From positions 1 through 60,770 of IMG/VR virus record IMGVR_UViG_3300045962_000005: a stretch of DNA of 60,770 bases. One strand, written 5' to 3'. A program made the translations under genes and the position numbers. Below, piece after piece: positions 14,478 to 22,218 of this stretch. A model generated the notes under the pieces. It made no database searches. It was not told the origin of the DNA and was given only the letters and a program-made list of their open reading frames with translations. Origin of the DNA: a virus. Position 1 is the stretch's first letter. Every line of letters starts with the position of its first letter.

Positions 14478-14572
14478 GAGTACTGAGCACGGCTACCAGA
14501 AGGTAAGCCGTAACTGCAATACATTAGTGCTGCTAACACTATGAATTATAAAACTAAACAGAGGACAAAGCA

Positions 14573-14806
14573 ATGCTACAGGAGCAAAATAATAAATTAA
14601 AACGTGCAAAAAGACTTGAGCGTAATAAAATAGAGCGTAGCAAGTCGCACGAAATTAAGAACAAGACGCACGCACGTCGTCCAGAGCAGTTCACTATGTC
14701 AGTGAAGGAATACGACATAGACTATTATGCAGAACATATTGATGCATATACCGATGGTGACGATTGGCGTACCTATATATTATACGCAGACGGGAGAACA
14801 GCCTAA
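14573..14806 (+). CDS. small basic-acidic hypothetical protein
   Basis: 77 aa with GAGG upstream. The first half is strongly basic (KLKRAKRLERNKIERSKSH), the second acidic and Tyr-rich (EYDIDYYAEHIDAYTDGDDW). The basic half may bind nucleic acid. Not recognised. Confidence 0.6.
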   Translation: MLQEQNNKLKRAKRLERNKIERSKSHEIKNKTHARRPEQFTMSVKEYDIDYYAEHIDAYTDGDDWRTYILYADGRTA

Positions 14807-14830
14807 TTACGTACGACAAAAGGAACTATT

Positions 14831-14859
14831 TTGACATACGCCTCACGGCGTGAGATAAT
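14831..14859 (+). promoter_or_regulatory. sigma70 promoter P4
   Basis: TTGACA, 17 nt, GATAAT (14854-14859), with the same CGTGA/TGTGA-GATAAT -10 context as P1. Followed by a perfect hairpin TAGGGG-CACT-CCCCTA (14868-14883) at the predicted 5' end. Confidence 0.85.
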
Positions 14860-14887
14860 AGTAGAAATAGGGGCACTCCCCTAAACA

Positions 14888-14948
14888 CTGCGTCGGGTAT
14901 TCTAACGCGTTAGAATCTACACCAACTACTTCGACGCAGATATTTATT
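14888..14948 (+). promoter_or_regulatory. 5'-leader element 4: long stem enclosing the palindrome + GATATTTATT
   Basis: Outer stem CTGCGTCG (14888-14895) / CGACGCAG (14932-14939) encloses the TTCTAACGCGTTAGAA hairpin (14900-14915). The outer stem's last G is the first base of GATATTTATT (14939-14948). Here the AU motif abuts a second, unrelated stem rather than the palindrome. Confidence 0.7.
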
Positions 14949-14965
14949 AATGACAGGAGAAAATT

Positions 14966-15985
14966 ATGTCACAGACACAACCACAACATACACCACTCGT
15001 ATCATCCACCATGGCGAAGGCTGATACATTGATTACAAGCGCACGGAATACCTTTTACCGGGCGAAGATAACTTTTACGATGCCACCACGCACTAAGAAA
15101 GACCGCAAGGCAGAGGCTGATGCGGAATCTATAAATAATGCCTATGGTGCCATCAAAGCGTCGCGTAACCTGTATGCTGCGCAGTTCATTAAACCGTTCG
15201 AGTCTATTGCCAGTAAGTGGCGTAAGCGTATTGCCTCGTTCGCGGTACTCATCGGTGAAGACCAGTGTATACACAAGGAATACATCATGCAGGTCATGGA
15301 GGAATATCAGGACGAGTGCCTACCGGAGTGGAACCACCAGAAAGTCATATTCGGCAATCACTACGCGGAAATACTCAGGCAGTCACAGCATGAACAGGGT
15401 GATTTGTTCGACCCGACGATTTATCCTGATGTAGCACAGGTAATAGACCAGTTCACTTGCACACTGGACATACGACCACTTGGCACGGTTCAGACAGAAA
15501 TGTTTGACGGGCTGGAAACAGCGATAGCTGATGAGGTAGCAGAGTCCATGAAAGCGACGATTATGCGCGATATAGAGAACTCACTGCGCAAGCCTGTAGA
15601 GACGCTAATGGAGAACCTGATGAACGTGCATCAGAAATTATCCAAGAGTATTAATACGCCGGAAGGGGTTAAGGCAACACCGCTGTACGAATCGTTGATG
15701 CTGAACTTAGAGGATATTGCCAATATGATGCCAGCACTGAACGTTACAAATAGTGCGTTTCTCAATGACATCGCGGCGAAGGCACGCAGGCTGATTGTAC
15801 CGATAGAAACGTTGCGGGTAAGCCAGACCGCTAGGGAGGAAACAGCGGAGAAGGCTGAGGCACTGCTGACTGAACTCAATGTGAATACGGACAATAATAA
15901 AAATGCCAACGACATTAAGGACAGGCGGGAGGCAGCCAAGGCGTCGGCTGAGGCTATACTGGCACAAATGAAGGGAATGTTCTAG
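14966..15985 (+). CDS. helical protein upstream of the MoxR-VWA pair
   Basis: 339 aa, start with AGGAG. Almost wholly helical, with a conserved-looking N-terminus (KADTLITSARNTFYRAKITF), a central acidic part and a long C-terminal coiled-coil-like region (ETAEKAEALLTELNVNTD). It resembles DUF3150-type proteins that accompany MoxR ATPases in phages; that link is from memory and uncertain. Own promoter P4; the MoxR gene follows under P5. A partner or substrate of the ATPase pair is plausible. Confidence 0.7.
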   Translation: MSQTQPQHTPLVSSTMAKADTLITSARNTFYRAKITFTMPPRTKKDRKAEADAESINNAYGAIKASRNLYAAQFIKPFESIASKWRKRIASFAVLIGEDQCIHKEYIMQVMEEYQDECLPEWNHQKVIFGNHYAEILRQSQHEQGDLFDPTIYPDVAQVIDQFTCTLDIRPLGTVQTEMFDGLETAIADEVAESMKATIMRDIENSLRKPVETLMENLMNVHQKLSKSINTPEGVKATPLYESLMLNLEDIANMMPALNVTNSAFLNDIAAKARRLIVPIETLRVSQTAREETAEKAEALLTELNVNTDNNKNANDIKDRREAAKASAEAILAQMKGMF

Positions 15986-15993
15986 GAAGTTCT

Positions 15994-16021
15994 TTGACAT
16001 TATGCCCATGTGATGTATAAT
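15994..16021 (+). promoter_or_regulatory. sigma70 promoter P5
   Basis: TTGACA, 16 nt, TATAAT (16016-16021). TGATGTAT (16011-16018), a half-site of the operator at 10747, covers the -10 box and is followed by ATTACATA, an imperfect second half. Drives the MoxR-VWA genes and perhaps the replication genes. Confidence 0.85.
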
Positions 16022-16033
16022 ATTACATAGATG

Positions 16034-16123
16034 GGTAACCATTTCCGTTGAGGTGTGAACACGCTCACTCCCCCTTGCCATATTTCTCACAGGTTACCAA
16101 TGCCAGTGGTAACCACTCAACGG
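16034..16123 (+). promoter_or_regulatory. structured leader with competing stems
   Basis: GGTTACC (16092-16098) can pair with GGTAACC at 16034-16040 or with GGTAACC at 16108-16114. The second pairing nests inside an outer stem CCGTTGAG (16045-16052) / CTCAACGG (16116-16123). The two states exclude each other. This fits a conditional RNA switch ahead of the MoxR gene, but the ligand or trigger is unknown. Confidence 0.5.
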
Positions 16124-16129
16124 CACAAC

Positions 16130-16155
16130 TTCTAACTCGTTAGAAGATATTTATT
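16130..16155 (+). promoter_or_regulatory. 5'-leader element 5: palindrome abutting GATATTTATT
   Basis: CTTCTAAC-TC-GTTAGAAG: the arms are kept while the centre deviates, as expected if the centre is a hairpin loop. The stem's closing G begins GATATTTATT (16146-16155). AGGAGG and ATG follow. Confidence 0.7.
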
Positions 16156-16174
16156 AACAGCTCAGGAGGAAACC

Positions 16175-17188
16175 ATGAGTATTAAAATTAGTGCAGTACC
16201 AGATATAATCGTTTCATTGTATAACAATGAGCAAACGCGTCACCGTACCTTATTTTTAAAAGGTGCATCAGGTGTTGGTAAGTCAGACACCGTAAGGCAG
16301 GCTGCTGAAGTATTAGGCGTAGACCTGATTGACTTACGTTTAGCACAGCTTGACCCGACAGATTTAAAAGGGATACCGTATCCGGTGGATGGGGTTACCC
16401 AGTGGGCCGTACCGGGGTTTTTCCCTCAAGACCCTGAGTCTGCAGGGATATTATTCTTGGACGAAATTACGTCCGCACCTCCAGCGATACAGGCAGCTGG
16501 ATACCAGTTGGTTCTTGACCGTGCACTGGGGGATTATCAGTTGCCGGATGGGTGGATGATAATTGCTGCGGGTAACCGTACCTCTGACCGTGGCGTTACG
16601 TATCAAATGGCGGCGCCGTTACAGAACCGCGTGACGGAGCTGGACGTGGAGCATACGCTTGAAGGGATACTGGACTATGGTGCGGGTAATGGACTCGACC
16701 CTCGCGTTATGGCCTTTTTATCTGAACGTGCCGACTTGGTGCATAAATTTGGTAAAGAGGAATACGGCAAGCCGTTCCCTTCTCCGCGTGGTTGGTTCGC
16801 AGTGAGTCCGATACTGGACATGGACCTACCGCAGGCTTATAAACTTGACCTGATTATTGGGTCAGTGGGGCATGAAGCAGGGATAGCGTTCGAGGCGTTC
16901 TTACGGGTATGGGACAAGATGCCGTCCATCAGCAAGATACTGGCGGGTGAACCTGAGCAAGTGCCTACCGATTTAGGTACGTTGGCCTGTGTAACCATGG
17001 GCCTGTCCGCACGGCTCACCGCTAAAGGTATGGATAAGGCATGGGATTATCTCATGAGTATGCCACGGGAGATGTCGTTACTGGCTATTAAGTTAGCGTA
17101 TAAGCGCGACAAGTCATTAGCTCAGGCTAAAATGTTTGGTGAATGGGCGAGAAGTAATAAAGACCTGTTTAAAGAACTATTACAATAG
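16175..17188 (+). CDS. MoxR-family AAA+ ATPase
   Basis: 337 aa. Walker A GASGVGKS (30-37), Walker B ILFLDEI (92-98), sensor 1 'IIAAGNRTSD' (about 129), and a MoxR-type C-terminal lid. MoxR proteins are chaperone-like ATPases that act with VWA-domain partners to remodel or insert metal in target complexes. The partner gene lies 9 nt downstream. Ribosome-binding site AGGAGG. The host or phage target is unknown. Confidence 0.9.
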   Translation: MSIKISAVPDIIVSLYNNEQTRHRTLFLKGASGVGKSDTVRQAAEVLGVDLIDLRLAQLDPTDLKGIPYPVDGVTQWAVPGFFPQDPESAGILFLDEITSAPPAIQAAGYQLVLDRALGDYQLPDGWMIIAAGNRTSDRGVTYQMAAPLQNRVTELDVEHTLEGILDYGAGNGLDPRVMAFLSERADLVHKFGKEEYGKPFPSPRGWFAVSPILDMDLPQAYKLDLIIGSVGHEAGIAFEAFLRVWDKMPSISKILAGEPEQVPTDLGTLACVTMGLSARLTAKGMDKAWDYLMSMPREMSLLAIKLAYKRDKSLAQAKMFGEWARSNKDLFKELLQ

Positions 17189-17197
17189 GGGATTAAC

Positions 17198-18436
17198 ATG
17201 GATTTAGAACAACGACTGAATGACGTAGCCGCGCGTATGGTGCTGGCTGAACCGTTCCTTGCCAGTATCTTTGTGAAACTACCGCGTAAGGTAGTGGATT
17301 GGGGAACAGCAGCAACGAATGGTGAGGTATTTTACTTTTGCGACTCGTTCTGCAGTGACTTAAATGACAGTGAACTGATGTTTATTGCACTGCATGAAAC
17401 GGCGCATGTTGCGCTACAGCACTCTTGGCGCAGAGGTGACAGGGAACCGTCAATATATAATACCGCTTGTGATGCAGTGATTAACCCAGAGATAAAACGG
17501 CTACCGAGAAATTACCAGATGCCGGAGGGCGGTGTATTATTCCCTTGGGTAACTCAGGAGATGTCAGCGGAGGACGTGTACTCTATACTGCGTAAGCAGG
17601 CGAGTGAACAACCGGACTATCCGCAGTCTGGCAGTGGTCAGGGTAATGAAGGTGAACAATCGGGTCAGGGAGGTGCGTCGCGTCGGAAATCCCCGGCACA
17701 ACAGGGAGACGACGCAGACGGTGGGAAATCACCGGAAGAGCAGGCTGCTAATACTGGTGGTGGGGGTTGGGATGGTCAGGGTGACCTGATGGACTCTACG
17801 TCACCGGAGGCACAGGCTGATATAGAGGCAACGATTATTGCTAATGCCCGTATGTTTAAAGCAGCAGGTTCGAGTTCGGCCTTTGCGGACAGGGTAATTG
17901 ACGGTGCTAATACGCCACAGGTATCTTGGCCTGAACTACTGCGTCAGGTAATGACTTCTACATCTAAGGACGACTATTCTTGGAGGCGGGGCAACCGACG
18001 CTATACGCATCAGGGGTTATATCTTCCTTCATTATATACGGACTCAATGGGCGGGCTGGTGGTAGCCGTGGATACGTCGGGTTCCGTAGGGCAGGACGAG
18101 ATGAATCAGTTTGCTGCTGAAATCAATGCGATATTTGAAGACTGCAGGCCGGATTGGGTGGAGGTGATTTATTGCGATACTAATGTGAAACACCACGAAC
18201 GGTTTAACGAAGGGGATATTGTGGAGCTGCACGCAAAAGGTGGCGGTGGCACACGGTTCAGACCTGTATTTGACTACGTGGAAGAAATGCAGGAGAGAGT
18301 ATCCGCTATGGTTTTCTTCACTGACCTTATGGGTAATGTGCATGAGCTGGAGGAACCGGACTATCCGGTACTGTGGGGTCTGACCTATGGAAGCAAAGAG
18401 GCGCCTTTCGGTGAAACTGTGAGGATAGACGTATGA
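17198..18436 (+). CDS. VWA-like metallopeptidase-domain protein (DUF2201 type)
   Basis: 412 aa. The N-terminal domain has H-E-T-A-H at 66-70 inside a helix (LMFIALHETAHVALQHSW), an HExxH zinc site, and a CDAVINPEI stretch. A flexible Gly/Gln/Ser linker (about 135-205) follows. The C-terminal VWA domain has an intact MIDAS: D-T-S-G-S at 292-296, Thr in GGGGTRF (about 352), Asp in FFTDLMG (about 376). This is the standard partner layout for MoxR ATPases. It overlaps the next gene by 4 nt. Whether it is an active protease is open. Confidence 0.85.
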   Translation: MDLEQRLNDVAARMVLAEPFLASIFVKLPRKVVDWGTAATNGEVFYFCDSFCSDLNDSELMFIALHETAHVALQHSWRRGDREPSIYNTACDAVINPEIKRLPRNYQMPEGGVLFPWVTQEMSAEDVYSILRKQASEQPDYPQSGSGQGNEGEQSGQGGASRRKSPAQQGDDADGGKSPEEQAANTGGGGWDGQGDLMDSTSPEAQADIEATIIANARMFKAAGSSSAFADRVIDGANTPQVSWPELLRQVMTSTSKDDYSWRRGNRRYTHQGLYLPSLYTDSMGGLVVAVDTSGSVGQDEMNQFAAEINAIFEDCRPDWVEVIYCDTNVKHHERFNEGDIVELHAKGGGGTRFRPVFDYVEEMQERVSAMVFFTDLMGNVHELEEPDYPVLWGLTYGSKEAPFGETVRIDV

Positions 18437-18654
18437 ACTTCAGCGAGTTTTTATATCGCTTGTGGGTAGCTGAGACACTTCACTATTTTGGTGAGGTGTT
18501 ACCGATTAACGAGATAACCGCAGGCACACTAGAGCACCGCGTTGACTATAACGACCCGCCTATTGTTGACGTAGACGGCGATGCAATGCGGACATTTATA
18601 TTAACCTACGACATAGAGAGACTTATTTATGAGCAGAAGAACACATTTAACTGA
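18433..18654 (+). CDS. small hypothetical protein
   Basis: 73 aa, ATGA overlap with the VWA gene, so translationally coupled. Acidic, with Tyr- and Phe-rich stretches. It overlaps the next gene by 26 nt. Not recognised; may belong to the MoxR-VWA module. Confidence 0.6.
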   Translation: MNFSEFLYRLWVAETLHYFGEVLPINEITAGTLEHRVDYNDPPIVDVDGDAMRTFILTYDIERLIYEQKNTFN

Positions 18655-18919
18655 TGATAAGGGCAAGTTTGACCCGATGGCAGAAGTCTTAAAACGCGTG
18701 CGTCGCATCGAGACGCGAGTGATGAAAGGCTTTGAACAGCTTGGTGCTACTATCACGCACGAAGATGGGCGAATTATCATTGACCATGACAATGAAGTGA
18801 TAACCATCAAAACGATGGGTACAACTGTCGGAGAGATATTAACGGCGCTTGGCAATAACAAGGGCGAGTATTATGTCGTATACAACGACGTGGCACGTTG
18901 CATACTGAAAGTGCAATAA
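18629..18919 (+). CDS. small hypothetical protein
   Basis: 96 aa. A basic N-terminus (RVRRIETRVMKGFEQLG) is followed by beta-like strands (RIIIDHDNEVITIKTMGTTVGEILTAL). Not recognised. Its stop is 12 nt ahead of the next start. Confidence 0.6.
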   Translation: MSRRTHLTDDKGKFDPMAEVLKRVRRIETRVMKGFEQLGATITHEDGRIIIDHDNEVITIKTMGTTVGEILTALGNNKGEYYVVYNDVARCILKVQ

Positions 18920-18931
18920 GGAGAGAGAATA

Positions 18932-19111
18932 ATGCATATTTTATTTGCGAAACCAAAAGAAATTGTTTTCACTTTAGACGCCTTTAGGGGAGAAGCACTA
19001 TCAAATCTGGTAGAAACATTGGGCCTTTCGGATGAAGACCTTGAAGGTTTAGATGAATTTTATTTAACAGTAACAGCAGTTGAAACTGTGTACCTTGAAA
19101 AAGATGAGTAG
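18932..19111 (+). CDS. 59-aa acidic hypothetical protein
   Basis: ATG at 18932 behind AAGGAGAGAG, ending TAG at 19109-19111. Acidic, with the pattern ETLGLSDEDLEGLDEFYLTVT. It fills what would otherwise be a gap in a packed operon and overlaps the next gene by 8 nt. Not recognised. Confidence 0.65.
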   Translation: MHILFAKPKEIVFTLDAFRGEALSNLVETLGLSDEDLEGLDEFYLTVTAVETVYLEKDE

Positions 19112-19379
19112 TATAGCGCTGCGGAAAGAAACTATAGACTTGCTGAGAAAGGCAATCAGGGAGCTGGGCGAAGATAAAGCGTACAACTTATTCTCCGAGG
19201 CTATGGCGCAGGTTAAATCAGAACGCGTGAAACCGGTTACTGCGGTGCCACTTCTGAGTCCTAATCAGGTTGACCTGTGTAAACGGCTAACATCTAAATA
19301 CGGGTATACGCCGCATGAGTTGTCCAGAAAACTGCAGGTGGATAAACAAACGATAATTAACGTGCTGGAGGGGGCATAA
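19104..19379 (+). CDS. small helix-turn-helix protein
   Basis: 91 aa from ATG 19104 (MSSIALRK); a frame from 19080 would need a TTG. The C-terminal 40 residues (SPNQVDLCKRLTSKYGYTPHELSRKLQVDKQTIINVLEG) read as a helix-turn-helix with a recognition helix DKQTIINVL. The N-terminus is helical. It overlaps the polymerase start by one base. Possibly a regulator or DNA-binding accessory of replication. Confidence 0.6.
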   Translation: MSSIALRKETIDLLRKAIRELGEDKAYNLFSEAMAQVKSERVKPVTAVPLLSPNQVDLCKRLTSKYGYTPHELSRKLQVDKQTIINVLEGA

Positions 19380-21217
19380 TGGCAGATATTAATTTTTTTG
19401 CAACGATAGATTTTGAGACGTACTATGACAGGGAATTTTCTCTGTCTAAAATGCAGACCGACGAGTATGTATTAGACTCACGATTTGAAATTATAGGCGT
19501 GGGGTGTAAAGTTGGAAACGGTGAAATAGAGTTTTTCAGCGGTAGCCATCAGGAAGTATGCGATTGGTTAGTGACACGGTTTAACTGGGCCACGACACCA
19601 GTATGTTTTCATAATGCACAGTTCGACGGGTTTATATGCACGCAGATATTAAAACTAAAACCGTATATCATACTGGATACGATATCAATGGCGCGTATGG
19701 TTTATCCTTGGTGGAAATCCTATTCACTGAAAAACGTTTCTAACGCGTTAGAAATTGGCAGCAAGGGTACGGAAGTAGTTACCTTCATGGGGTATCAGCT
19801 ACAGGACTTTACTGAAGATGCATTGCGTCGTTACGGGGAATACTGTAAAAATGACGTAGGGTTAACGCATACAATAGCAGAGATGTTGATACCTAAAATA
19901 CCATTATTAGAAATAATGATGATTGATATGACTGTCCGAATGTTTACCGAGCCGAGGATAAAAGGGGATACGGCTAGGCTAGTGGCCTACCACAACCAAG
20001 AGGTGAGCAGGAAAATAGAACTGGTCAATGCGGCTAATGCCGATAAAGAAGACTTGATGTCTAATGAAAAGTTTGCGGATAAACTGCGCGACTTAGGGAT
20101 TAAACCACCTATGAAGATATCAAAACGTACTGGTAAATGGGCCTTTGCCTTTGCTAAGAATGACCGTCAGTTTACTGACCTGTTAAATTGCGGAGTGCCG
20201 GAAGTGGAAGCGCTTGTATCCGCGCGAATAGGGGTAAAAAGTACAATTTCAGAAACCCGTGCGCTGCGTATGATTCATGCTAGTCACCGAGGTTTACTAC
20301 CCGTACACTTAAACCACTGGGGCGCTAAAACTACAGGCAGGCTATCTGGTGGTAATAAAATGAACTACCAGAATATACCGTCCAGAGGTTTAGGCAAGGA
20401 GCTACGTAAATGCATGGTAGCACCGGAAGGGTATAAGATAGTGGTTGGGGATTCCTCCAACATAGAGCTGCGGGTAGTTATGGCTTGTGCTGGCGATAAG
20501 GAGAGCTTAGCCCTGCTGTATAACGGTGATGATTTATACTGTGACTTTGCCAGTAAGCTGCATGGCAGGGTCATAACTAAGGAGGACAAGAAAGAACGTA
20601 TGCTAGGTAAAGTAGCTATGCTGTCACTTCAATACGGTGCTGGTTCAAGTACGTTCAGGCATATGGTACGAATGATGGCAGGTATAGTTATTGATGAGGA
20701 CGAAGCGCAAAGCATCGTAAACATATATAGAAATATACACCCTGAGATTAGAGACTTATGGGATAGGATGGAGTATATACTACGGGCTGTGCAAAATGGC
20801 GAAGAACTGGTGCCATTGGATAAAAATGCATGGGTTCTGACAACAGAAGATGGTTTCGCTATACCCGGATTACCGGGAGTGTGCTACAATAATTTACGTA
20901 GAGGCAGCGATGGCTCTTGGGAGTACCGGATGGGGGATAATTACGTGCATATTTACGGCGGTAAAGTCGTAGAAAATTTATGCCAACACATAGCTAGGCA
21001 CATTGTAATGTGGCAAACGCTAAGGGTACATAGGAAATATCCAGTTTCTATAAGTGTGCACGATGAGATGGTCTGCGTTGTTCCTGAAGAAGAGGCAGAG
21101 GCATGTAAAGCGTATATGCTTGAATCTCTGCGAAAGGCACCTGTTTGGTGCGAAGGTGAAATACCACTAGAAGGAGAGGTAGCTTATGGCGATAGCTATG
21201 GCGAAGCAAAAATATAG
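19379..21217 (+). CDS. DNA polymerase, family A, with 3'-5' exonuclease
   Basis: 612 aa, the phage replicase. Exonuclease motifs: D11-F-E13 (IDFETY), HNAQFD (78-83), YCKND (155-159). Polymerase motifs: A at GDSSNIELR (D358), B at K411...Y419-G420, C at HDE (561-563). There is no 5'-3' exonuclease domain, as in T7-type enzymes. One 16-bp palindrome lies in the coding sequence (19738-19753). Nuclease, helicase and primase genes follow, so it belongs to the replication unit. Confidence 0.95.
   Translation: MADINFFATIDFETYYDREFSLSKMQTDEYVLDSRFEIIGVGCKVGNGEIEFFSGSHQEVCDWLVTRFNWATTPVCFHNAQFDGFICTQILKLKPYIILDTISMARMVYPWWKSYSLKNVSNALEIGSKGTEVVTFMGYQLQDFTEDALRRYGEYCKNDVGLTHTIAEMLIPKIPLLEIMMIDMTVRMFTEPRIKGDTARLVAYHNQEVSRKIELVNAANADKEDLMSNEKFADKLRDLGIKPPMKISKRTGKWAFAFAKNDRQFTDLLNCGVPEVEALVSARIGVKSTISETRALRMIHASHRGLLPVHLNHWGAKTTGRLSGGNKMNYQNIPSRGLGKELRKCMVAPEGYKIVVGDSSNIELRVVMACAGDKESLALLYNGDDLYCDFASKLHGRVITKEDKKERMLGKVAMLSLQYGAGSSTFRHMVRMMAGIVIDEDEAQSIVNIYRNIHPEIRDLWDRMEYILRAVQNGEELVPLDKNAWVLTTEDGFAIPGLPGVCYNNLRRGSDGSWEYRMGDNYVHIYGGKVVENLCQHIARHIVMWQTLRVHRKYPVSISVHDEMVCVVPEEEAEACKAYMLESLRKAPVWCEGEIPLEGEVAYGDSYGEAKI
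19738..19753. repeat. TTCTAACGCGTTAGAA inside the polymerase gene
   Basis: Exact 16-bp palindrome encoding V-S-N-A-L-E around residues 120-125 of the polymerase. No promoter or GATATTTATT is next to it. Confidence 0.85.
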
Positions 21218-21275
21218 GGAAAAATACGTAGTTACTTCATGCGACATACTAAAAGGAAGATGCTATGCAAAATAA
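21186..21275 (+). CDS. possible 29-aa overlapping peptide
   Basis: ATG at 21186 with GGAGAGG nine nt upstream, running out of the polymerase 3' end in another frame and over the start of the nuclease gene. Basic product (MAIAMAKQKYREKYVV...). It bridges the 47-nt gap and could couple translation of the two genes. Weak: length only. Confidence 0.3.
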   Translation: MAIAMAKQKYREKYVVTSCDILKGRCYAK

Positions 21276-21924
21276 ATTTCCGCTCAGTTACAGCAGGTTA
21301 AGCTGTTTTAAACAGTGCCCTGCGAAATTTGAGTACTTGTATATTACTAAGTCAGTGCAGGATGCTGGCAATGAGCATACGCGGTTCGGAGAAAGGGTTC
21401 ATAAATCACTGCAGTCGTATGGTGAAACAGCTGACCCAGCTGAGCTAACTAATGAGACAGTAGACTTTAAAAGGATACTGGACAAAGTACTTGGCTATTC
21501 AGGCAAACACTACTACGAGCATAAAATGGCGATAGATGAAGACTGTATGCCTGTAGATTGGTTCAGTTCTGATGCGTGGTTTCGAGGCATAGCGGACGTA
21601 TTAATAGTAGATGGGGATAGAGCGACATGTATCGATTGGAAAACAGGAAAAAAGAGAGAAGACATGACGCAGCTGATGCTGTTCTCTTGCATGGTTATGT
21701 TTACTTTCCCTCAGATAAATACGGTACAAAGTGCATTCGTCTGGTTAAAATCCGAAGAAACAACGACGTGCACAGTAGACCGTGAAGCAGCTGAAAAGTT
21801 TTGGGTTAGGATGCAGAGTCAGTTTGATAAAGTGCAGGAGGCGGTGGACGTTGGCGTTTTCACTGCTAAGACGAGTGCCTTATGTAACTGGTGCCCTGCA
21901 AATAAAGTGTGTATATACAGATGA
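21265..21924 (+). CDS. Cas4/RecB-like PD-(D/E)XK nuclease with Fe-S cysteines
   Basis: 219 aa. Nuclease motif residues: H46, E85, D111 (FRGIADVLIV), D124-W-K126 (CIDWKTGKK). Cys14/Cys18 plus a C-terminal CNWCPANKVC (Cys207, 210, 216) form a Cas4/AddB-type iron-sulphur cluster site. Probably processes DNA ends during replication or recombination. No CRISPR array or Cas1 is nearby. Its last codon overlaps the next gene. Confidence 0.85.
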   Translation: MQNKFPLSYSRLSCFKQCPAKFEYLYITKSVQDAGNEHTRFGERVHKSLQSYGETADPAELTNETVDFKRILDKVLGYSGKHYYEHKMAIDEDCMPVDWFSSDAWFRGIADVLIVDGDRATCIDWKTGKKREDMTQLMLFSCMVMFTFPQINTVQSAFVWLKSEETTTCTVDREAAEKFWVRMQSQFDKVQEAVDVGVFTAKTSALCNWCPANKVCIYR

Positions 21925-22208
21925 AGAACGAAGGTGACGTTAAGAAAGAGGTTAAAAAAATACTTAACGCCATTGATAACTGCTGGTGGTATATGCCAGT
22001 GCAAACAGGGTATGGGGTAAAAGGCATACCGGATTTTATATGCAGCGTTAGGGGTACGCTAGTAGGCATAGAAACGAAGTTTGGAAACAACAAAGAATCG
22101 CCTTGGCAAAAACGGCAAGGTGAAGGAATACTAAACTCAGGTGGTATTTATGTAGTTATTAACAATAAAAACATAGGTACGCTAACTGAGATATTAACTA
22201 ATATATAG
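21921..22208 (+). CDS. VRR-NUC domain nuclease
   Basis: 95 aa from ATG 21921 (MKNEGDVKKEVKKIL), overlapping the preceding TGA. PD-(D/E)XK variant: E4, then GIPDFI...LVGIETK with Asp, Glu and Lys in order, then SPWQKRQGE, the typical VRR-NUC Q. Stand-alone VRR-NUC proteins are common in phages and cut branched DNA. Likely resolves replication or recombination intermediates for packaging. Confidence 0.85.
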   Translation: MKNEGDVKKEVKKILNAIDNCWWYMPVQTGYGVKGIPDFICSVRGTLVGIETKFGNNKESPWQKRQGEGILNSGGIYVVINNKNIGTLTEILTNI

Positions 22209-22218
22209 GAGAAGTAAA

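Noticed and set aside
14541-14600. 19-codon frame upstream of the 77-aa gene
   Set aside because: No ribosome-binding site and overlaps the next gene in another frame.
21265-21924. CRISPR adaptation Cas4
   Set aside because: No Cas1, Cas2 or array; phage replication neighbours explain it better.
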